Below are positions 57,514 to 64,000 of a stretch of 64,000 nt of DNA, in pieces. Within the stretch, counting starts at the first letter, position 1. Each line of letters starts with the position of its first letter. The position numbers were made by a program, and so were the translations under genes. This stretch comes from Stereum hirsutum FP-91666 SS1 (Eukaryota > Basidiomycota > Agaricomycetes > Russulales > Stereaceae), in assembly GCF_000264905.1 (NCBI RefSeq), contig NW_006763132.1:348237-412236 (forward strand). Direction: 5' to 3'. The notes beneath the pieces were generated by a model. The model was given only the letters and a program-made list of their open reading frames with translations. It did no database searches and was not told where the DNA came from.

Positions 57514-58629
57514 GATTGAAGGGGTGGAAGAGAAAGTGGGGGTTATTGAACAAAATGGGGCCTCCAACCATTGAGCTCCACTATACATTACTTATACCTG
57601 AGAGTTCGAAGCCCCCGAGTCGCATGAATCCCCTGGGGCAAATCGTTCTTGAGCCCATTCGGGAGCACTGACATACCTGAAACCCGAAGATCTGATGATC
57701 AATTACTCTGATGTTAATCATGGGATATGGTGGTCTAGGCGATATCGAGCGCTGAATCAGGCGTACTGTCGCCTGCTTGAAATTCGAGCCACGGACTTCT
57801 GGGGTGGGCCCTCGCATGTGCGACTGTCTTTATCGCTGGGGCCGGAATCGACCATCTAGCAAACGACTAAGGGATGACTTTTATTATGATTTTTGGCCCT
57901 ATTCAACAGACATATCTAGTCGCAAACACTATAGAGAGATAGGATATGGTCCGATGTCTTTCATCGTCAATATTTCAAGGTGAAAAGGGATTGACGAGAA
58001 CCTTGGTCGGCCTGAAGGGTCGAACCAGGATATTTGATATACGTACACGGACCAGGTAGTTTGATTATACGGTGTTAGTGTTTTTCCCGTCCGACTGGCG
58101 AGAGGTCCTTTATCCTACATAGAGTTGGACTGTATGAATGAGTGGGCTTCCGCCGTTTCGACATTTGTGCATGAAGCGCGTCAAGCGCCCCGGCAGCAAA
58201 TTTTACAGACAAGTAAACAGACAGACATGATATACGGTTCCAACACTCGATGAGCTACCGAGAGTTATTTCATGATGAACCGAAGGGGTCTGTGATCAAC
58301 TTCAAGTGAGAGCCAAAAGTCGTCCAGTCTGCTAGAACTTGTAGACCGAAGTAAGGAGCAATTCCAGCAGGGATGTGCTTCACTATACAGCAAGAGTACA
58401 GAGCTCTCCCAAAGACGCGTACTGTGAGGGTCAAGCAATTTCGATGAGAGGATGTGCAAGAGAGACGGTCGTTCGCGTCAGGCGGCAACATCACGCTAAG
58501 TCACATTCGTAACACTGTGACAGACGCGTTCGTGACGTCGCCTTCGCTTGCCACACAACTTCGGAAGTGACGGCCAGCATCTTTACTTTCGTCTTCGGCG
58601 ATTGAGGCTCATTAACTCGAAGTATAATC
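57514..58629. other. intergenic region, no gene recognised
   Basis: 1.1 kb between the divergent hydrolase and NDUFAF7 genes. It should hold both promoters. Overlapping short frames at 58265-58494 (minus) have no motif. ACGCGT followed by GTGACGTCG lies about 100 bp upstream of the NDUFAF7 start. Confidence 0.45.
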
Positions 58630-60906
58630 ATGCATGCTTGTCGAGTCGTCCGTCATCGGCTTGCACTTCACGCGGCCTACAGACCCTACGCATCCCGCAG
58701 TCTAATATCGCAAACTTTCCGAAAATATGCAACGGCAGTTGACCCCTCTCCGTCCGGTGTAACACCCGTAGAGAAAATCATTCTCGACACAATAAAAGTG
58801 TGTGAATTCATCTCTTTCTCTTTCAGTTCCTCTTACTTACTCCCCTGTTATCGTGACTAGGCGAACGGTCCAATCTCTTTCGCCACCTACATCAACCTCT
58901 GTCTCTCACACCCCACACACGGGTATTATATGAACCCATCGAACGCAGTGTTTGGAGCTCAAGGAGATTTCATTACAAGTCCTGAGATCAGTCAGGTTTT
59001 TGGCGAGGTGTGTTGTGCTTCCACGTTCTCTCGTTGGTTAACGTTGTCGCAAGGTGAGAATACGAATGATAACCAACCTCTAGTGACCTCGAATTTTCAC
59101 CCGGATGGAACATTGAACTTGCTGCAATCTTGGGCTGAAAATTTGAACTTATGGACTATGTTGCGGGATGGTTCCGGCAGCTCGTAGGCGTGTGGTTGCT
59201 CTCGCAGTACTTGGCGAGCGGTATGGGGAGAAAGATCAGGCTCGTGGAACTAGGACCTGGAAGGGGAACATTAATGGATGATATCCTCCGAGTGAGTTTC
59301 TCATTCAGTTACCCTGACTATTACTGCTCCCACTGGCTTTCGTCGGGTTTCGGAACGAAGTGTGGCGCGCCACATCCGTTGGACTAGCACCCTTCGGCAC
59401 CATGCTTTTACGAACCACGCCCCCTTCACCATTCTGACCTAATTGGTATCATTTTGATTCAACCCTCAGACATTATCGCAATTTCCTGCCTCCCGCTCGC
59501 TTCTCAAACAAGTCCACCTCGTCGAAACGTCCTCCGCCCTTCGCGTCATCCAAGAGCAGAAACTCGAGCGCTGGTCCAAACCCTCACCTCAATCCAACAC
59601 CCATACCGTGAACATTTCGTGGCACGACTCAATCGATGATATCCCCTCGACGGAAGGTGAAGTCGAAGAGAACGTGTACACGATGCTCGTAGCGCACGAG
59701 TTCTTTGATGCACTGCCTGTTCATTTGCTCGAGGTTTGTGTTCTCCCCACCACCCATTCTTATTTACCATGTGGCCTATCCTAACTCCTATACTGTAGAA
59801 AACATCACAAGGCTGGAAAGAAGTCCTCCTTACCTCTTTATCCGACCCCGTCGCACAGACACGGACTGTCCTCCGACCTTCCGACCTCAATCTCGACCTC
59901 GACACTACCCGTTCCTCGCTCACTTCCACCACTCCGTCCTCCGTCTCTACCTTATCAGCCTCTTCCACACCCATTACGGGCGAATCAACAACTTCAGGTA
60001 GTAAACCCCGCCTCCGCCCCGTCCTCTCCCCCGAGCCCTCGCCGGTGTCCACACTCCTCGGTTCTTCATCACCTCGCTTCGCGAGCCTACCGATCGGGAG
60101 TAGGATCGAAGTGTGTGCGGCGGGGTTTCAGGTCGCCAGGAAGCTTGCGGGGTTAGCCGGAGGTGTAGTTCCAGCCAGTTCGGCGGCGGCAGCTGGAGAT
60201 TCTGTGGGAAAAGTAGACGGGGGAGGGAAGAGGGGATGTGGGTTGATTGTTGATTATGGTGATGAGAAGGTCTTCGGAGCGTCGTTTAGGGTGTGTTTCC
60301 TCGTTCTTTCTCTCAGTCAAACTCTAACGAGCAGTCATTCCATATGCGGTTTGTATACGATACCAATGCAGGCCTTCAAGGACCATAAGATTGTTGATCC
60401 GCTCCTAACGCCTGGGCAGTGCGACCTGACCGCGAACGTCGATTTCGCGTATTTGAAGGAGGCAATGAAGGGGACGGGTGGTACGCTTTCCTCTTTCTCC
60501 CACTCCTATTGCCTCTCTTTTACGCCTCGGATGCTTACTTTTTGTTTACCACGACGAATCCACTATCACAGTCCGCACTCTAGGTTCAATCACCCAATCG
60601 ACCTTCCTGACCCGCATGGGCCTCGATATCCGTCTCAATGCCCTGAAACAACGTGCGCCGAAGGAAAGAGCTGATGTTATCGAAGGAGCGGCGAAGAGAT
60701 TGGTCGATAAGATGGGGATGGGGAAAGAGTATCGGGTTTTGGGGATTGTGGCGGATGGGCTGGGTGAGGTGCATGAGGGGGAGGTGGGCAAGGTGAATGG
60801 GGAACAGAGAGGAGGGGGTGGAGAGAAGGAAGGGAGCGACGGAGGGGGAGGTGAGGGGGAGGGAGAGGGAGCGGTGTGGCCTTTTGTTGGTGGTGAGGAC
60901 GTTTGA
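58630..60906 (+). CDS. NDUFAF7: NDUFAF7/MidA-type mitochondrial protein-arginine methyltransferase
   Basis: Seven exons can be joined, beginning 58630-58797, 58861-59007, 59181-59291, and ending at 60906, roughly 520-540 residues. The first 35 residues (MHACRVVRHRLALHAAYRPY) are basic and look like a mitochondrial presequence. Marks of the family: LDTIKANGPISFATYINLCL, HPTHGYYMN, GDFITSPEISQVFGE, VELGPGRGTLMDDI (SAM loop), LVAHEFFDALPVHLLE, CGLIVDYGDE, DVDFAYL-like NVDFAYLKEAMKGT, and VRTLGSITQSTFLTRMG. NDUFAF7 dimethylates an arginine of the NDUFS2 subunit and is needed for early complex I assembly in the matrix. A Ser/Thr/Pro-rich insertion (about 59840-60060) and a glycine/glutamate-rich insertion near the C-terminus are not in bacterial MidA. 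Confidence 0.93.
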
Positions 60907-61154
60907 AGGACGCGGTCAAGGATCGTAGTCGGACTTGGTTTTTGCGTGTTGACCCGTATTCAAGTCCAAGTTTATTTTCGCGTGCCTGCCTGCCTGTCGA
61001 GGATCAAAGTCAGGACTCAGCTCGATCTTGACGCAGGCAAGGCAAGGCACATGAAGGATACGAGTACTTTAGCCCCTGTGAAAGCAATAATATACTCATT
61101 GAACGTGGTCCATTGATGGCGAGATTCGCACAGAGGAAAAAAGTAAAAAGATTA

Positions 61155-61264
61155 TGGTTCAACCCAGGATCGAACTGGGAACCTTCTGTGCGCGGATCAA
61201 TCCACTAAGTATGGACGTACTGCAGCATGTGAGACAGAAATCATAACCATTAGACCATTGAACC
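61155..61264 (-). tRNA. tRNA-Val (anticodon CAC) with 37-nt intron
   Basis: On the minus strand the cloverleaf folds fully: acceptor GGTTCAA with TTGAACC and discriminator A, D-arm GTCTAATGGTTATGAT, anticodon stem TCTGT with ACAGA, loop CTCACAC after intron removal, T-arm CCCAG-TTCGATC-CTGGG. The anticodon bases are at 61231-61229. The intron (61227-61191) follows the base 3' of the anticodon, the standard place for nuclear tRNA introns, and holds a GTG that can pair with the anticodon CAC. It decodes GUG. Confidence 0.93.
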
Positions 61265-63063
61265 CTATCAACAGCTTGGCTGTGAGACATCTTCATGTCT
61301 AGTACCCACCTACTGCCATGGCTGCGCCAAGGAAGTGGCCCTTAAGAGTGCCACTTCCACTCTTCCTCACATTCACTTGCTCTGCTTGAGTCATCACGGA
61401 AATCCACCGAGTCTTGTAAAACCATTTACGGCGATTGTAAAGTCATATTTGGGGTGCAATTGCTGAAATACTGCTACAACAAGTAAAAGGGGTTATCGTG
61501 CTCATTCACTTCTTGCAAGGTCCACAACGGAGGCATGGAATTAGTTGTAAAACACTACAAGCTCTCAGGATCTGTTCAAGGTATGTCACTTCACCCGTCA
61601 ATTGAACCCTTCCTGAGGACCACATAATCAGGCCATGAATTAAATGTAAGTGAGAAAACGATATTCTTGATTGCAAAGAAGAACGTAGGTACGAACTGCA
61701 AGTACAGAGCGAAGCGGTATAGATATCTAACGATACTAGAGGATACAATGGGGGATACAGAAAATCGCAATGGCCGGTGTGCATAATACAGGACAAAGTG
61801 TGAAGGAGCCCACATGCGACAGTCAGTGCAGCACGATATGGCACATGCGGCCATGTTCGCGCTGCACCACTTTGATGATCTGTCCCCAATTCCGAAGACG
61901 AAGCACAGTGTCTGCTTCGTCTCGTGCGGAGGGGACGTGGGAAGGAACTACATTGGTTGCGAAGGGCGAAGAGGAAACGAACCAAACGAAACGAACCAAA
62001 CGACGCTAACGGACACCGAACTATATCGACCACCTTCGCGTCGACACGCGCTCCTCTGGTAGACACCCCGAGACCGTCGAGGAGCACCATGTTAAAGAAG
62101 ACTCGTACAGCGCTAAAAGATGGGCTGGGCGAAGACGAAGGAGGGACGAAGGAGGGCCCAACGAGTGAGGAAGACGAAGATGGTGGTACGAGTCGAAAGG
62201 AATTCAAGCCACCGAAGAAAATAATGTGCGCGCTGGCAGGTCCCACGCTGAGCCCCAAACTGCGCCTTCTTCGGGAGCGGATTCCCCCCGGCCGACCTCG
62301 GCAGGCCTTCATATGGAATAATTCCAATCAAATGCAAGATTTTACATGCTTCTTCGGGCTCGCAAGCTGATTTAATGCTAATAAGCGTTTATATGTCGTA
62401 AATAACTGTAAGTAATCTCCGGCAACCTTTCCCTACCATCTTATCGGTACAATTGATTGCAAGCCTCGGCGGAAATCCGTGATGTTATGGTCTTTTGATT
62501 TCCGTCGACAGAACACAAATTACTCTGTCTCCAGTACAAGCGAGTTCTTACTATCAGCATGCTCAAATTTCCACGCTGCTTCCGTTATCGATCCCGCGAA
62601 GTCGAACCTCTACCAGTTCAAGTATGTACTTCAATTTATTCTGGTCCAGAGGGCCTATCGTCAGTGTTTCCCCATGGTTTCTCCATCCTTCAAGACTTTC
62701 CTCGACTAAATGTTGATTGCGGGTGCTAGCTAAGCACTAGTTTCCCATGTGCATGTATGTTCGGCTCCCAGACAGTACCACGGCTCTCTTCAAGTTAGAC
62801 GATGCTGCGTCATGATTCATTATTATCAATCATGGTCCTTCGCAGGCCTTGAACTCGTGATTGCTGTCGACTGGGGGCTACGGCGTACGTGGCCTGAATT
62901 AGGTGTAGGTAGGCGAATGTACATATGTGTGGGTTATCGGTCTATCGCTTCTTACCAATAACAGTCGGTGCTCTCACTCTCTTCTCTCTCTCACCACCGT
63001 GACACCGTCCGAGTGTCCAACTCTCGACCACTCCCAAAAGCACCATATCTAACAGTCAAGATC
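61265..63063. other. 1.8-kb region with a long uncertain reading frame
   Basis: A 273-codon frame lies at 61506-62327 (minus) and overlaps a 148-codon frame at 61924-62370 (plus). Neither shows a recognised domain. The minus one is Ser/Arg/Cys-rich with uneven composition, the plus one charged (GLGEDEGGTKEGPTSEEDED). I cannot decide whether either is a gene. The rest up to 63063 shows nothing clear. Confidence 0.3.
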
Positions 63064-64000
63064 ATGAAGATAATAATAGCGGGCGCACATGGCTCAGTCG
63101 GTCAACGACTTGTCCACCTCGCTCTCAAATCCCCAGAGTGCCACACCGTCCTCGGACTGGACTTCTCGCCTCATCCTGCGCCCTCACCATATCTGGGTCA
63201 GCCACCGATCAATTATGATGTCGAGGAGGCTAGGAAGGAAGGGAGGTACACGTTCATGCAGATTGATTTGAAGGAGTATGAGGATGTGGTGAGGGTCATG
63301 GAGACGTGGATTGGGAATAGGGTGGGCGAAGGAGTCGATGACGGGGTGGGACTCGCCAATTTGGCCGGGATAAGGAATCCGAGTGATGGAATTGTGAAGA
63401 CACATAATACGTGAGCGCTTTTTCGTTTAGCGGACTGAATTCTTTCGCCAGGATATTGATCGTGGTGCGTGTGTCACTGCAGGAATGTCGTGATTTCGTG
63501 GAATTTGTTGAGGGCTTGTGCCGAGGTAAGTTATCCGGAGAGTCGAAAGTGGTGTTGCGCCTGTCATTCACCTGTTGACTCCTCCTTCTTCACTACCGAC
63601 AACCGCATCTCGTCCGATTCGCCGCTTTTCATGTCTCTTCCAACTCGGCGGGCTCAATAGTAATACTGACTCAAATCATTGAAATATAGCTAGGTATCAA
63701 CCGAATTGCACAAGCCTCGAGCGTTAATGTACTGCGTGGCGTATATAGCGAAACACCCGAGTTCCATTACTTTCCGATTGACGAAGAACATCCGTGTGAA
63801 CCTGACGAGCCCTACGGGCTATCAAAGATGTGTGTTTCTCTTCTCGTTCGGTAATCCTCAGAGCTCGACTTATTCTGCACCCACCTTACCGTCTCCCGCC
63901 CGGGTGTCCAATCATTATCGCTCCTCCTGGTGACCCTTCACAACGCGACACTCATCTTTAAACATATCGGATTCTACGCTGACCATATGTGTCTTGTATG
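63064..64000 (+). CDS. NAD-dependent epimerase/dehydratase (partial at window edge)
   Basis: Exons 63064-63410, 63483-63525 and 63690 onward join in phase. The Rossmann start MKIIIAGAHGSVGQRLVHLA has the GxxGxxG nucleotide loop. Then come VLGLDFSP, YTFMQIDLKEYEDVVRVM, LANLAGIRNPSDGIVKTHNT, NVVISWNLLRACAE, RIAQASSVNVLRG and the catalytic DEPYGLSK (YxxxK). This is the extended SDR family, acting on a nucleotide-sugar or similar substrate. After the YGLSK motif I cannot follow the frame with confidence, and the C-terminal part probably runs past 64000 or is spliced through short introns. Confidence 0.8.

Noticed and set aside
61506..62327. 273-codon minus-strand open frame as a gene
   Set aside because: No domain, odd Ser/Arg/Cys-rich composition, no intron signals, and it overlaps another open frame on the plus strand. 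Left as uncertain only.
1..64000. Transposons, CRISPR arrays, rRNA or a secondary-metabolite cluster
   Set aside because: I saw no transposase or reverse transcriptase motif, no terminal repeats, no regular spaced repeats and no core biosynthetic enzyme. The lone O-methyltransferase is not enough for a cluster.

Overview
The window is nuclear DNA of a basidiomycete fungus, most likely an Agaricomycete. Most genes are split by many short introns (about 48-70 nt, GT-AG, often with a CTAAC-like branch site). The gene content also fits: DUF6534 membrane proteins, a serine beta-lactamase-like protein, phi-like glutathione transferases, secreted PLC-like phosphodiesterases, an F-box protein and a polyporopepsin-like aspartic protease. 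Exon models were built by hand, joining exons so that phase is kept and family motifs are restored.

Layout. 1-1656: nothing recognised. 1.7-3.6 kb: class C beta-lactamase-like protein (-). 4.0-7.5 kb: Cir_N/LENG1-like protein (+) and a zinc-free quinone oxidoreductase (+). 9.3-10.9 kb: F-box protein (+). 11.3-14.9 kb: family-2 O-methyltransferase (-) and a peroxiredoxin-like AhpC/TSA protein (-). 18.1-20.4 kb: ERV41/ERGIC2 (+). 22.2-31.4 kb: three DUF6534 genes (+) with nearly identical exon lengths, interrupted by a pterin-carbinolamine-dehydratase-like gene; a decayed relative may lie near 16.5-17.1 kb. 32.0-34.5 kb: RING protein (+). 34.7-38.6 kb: two tandem cysteine-rich paralogues (-) that match no family I can name. 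39.7-43.6 kb: two tandem PLC-like phosphodiesterases (+). 44.7-48.0 kb: two tandem glutathione transferases (+), with two further decayed copies at 51 kb and 55.9 kb. 48.1-50.6 kb: NCS1 nucleobase permease (-). 51.8-53.2 kb: HUS1 (-). 54.0-55.7 kb: secreted aspartic protease (+). 56.4-57.5 kb: alpha/beta hydrolase (-). 58.6-60.9 kb: NDUFAF7/MidA methyltransferase (+). 61.2 kb: intron-containing tRNA-Val(CAC) (-). 63.1 kb to the edge: NAD-dependent epimerase (+, partial).

The region mixes single-copy housekeeping genes (ERV41, HUS1, NDUFAF7, LENG1-like, tRNA) with locally duplicated accessory families: DUF6534 x3, PLC x2, GST x2 plus relics, Cys-rich x2. I see no single pathway joining them. 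Local tandem duplication and decay is the main theme. The least explained part is the cysteine-rich pair at 34.7-38.6 kb, beside a RING gene.
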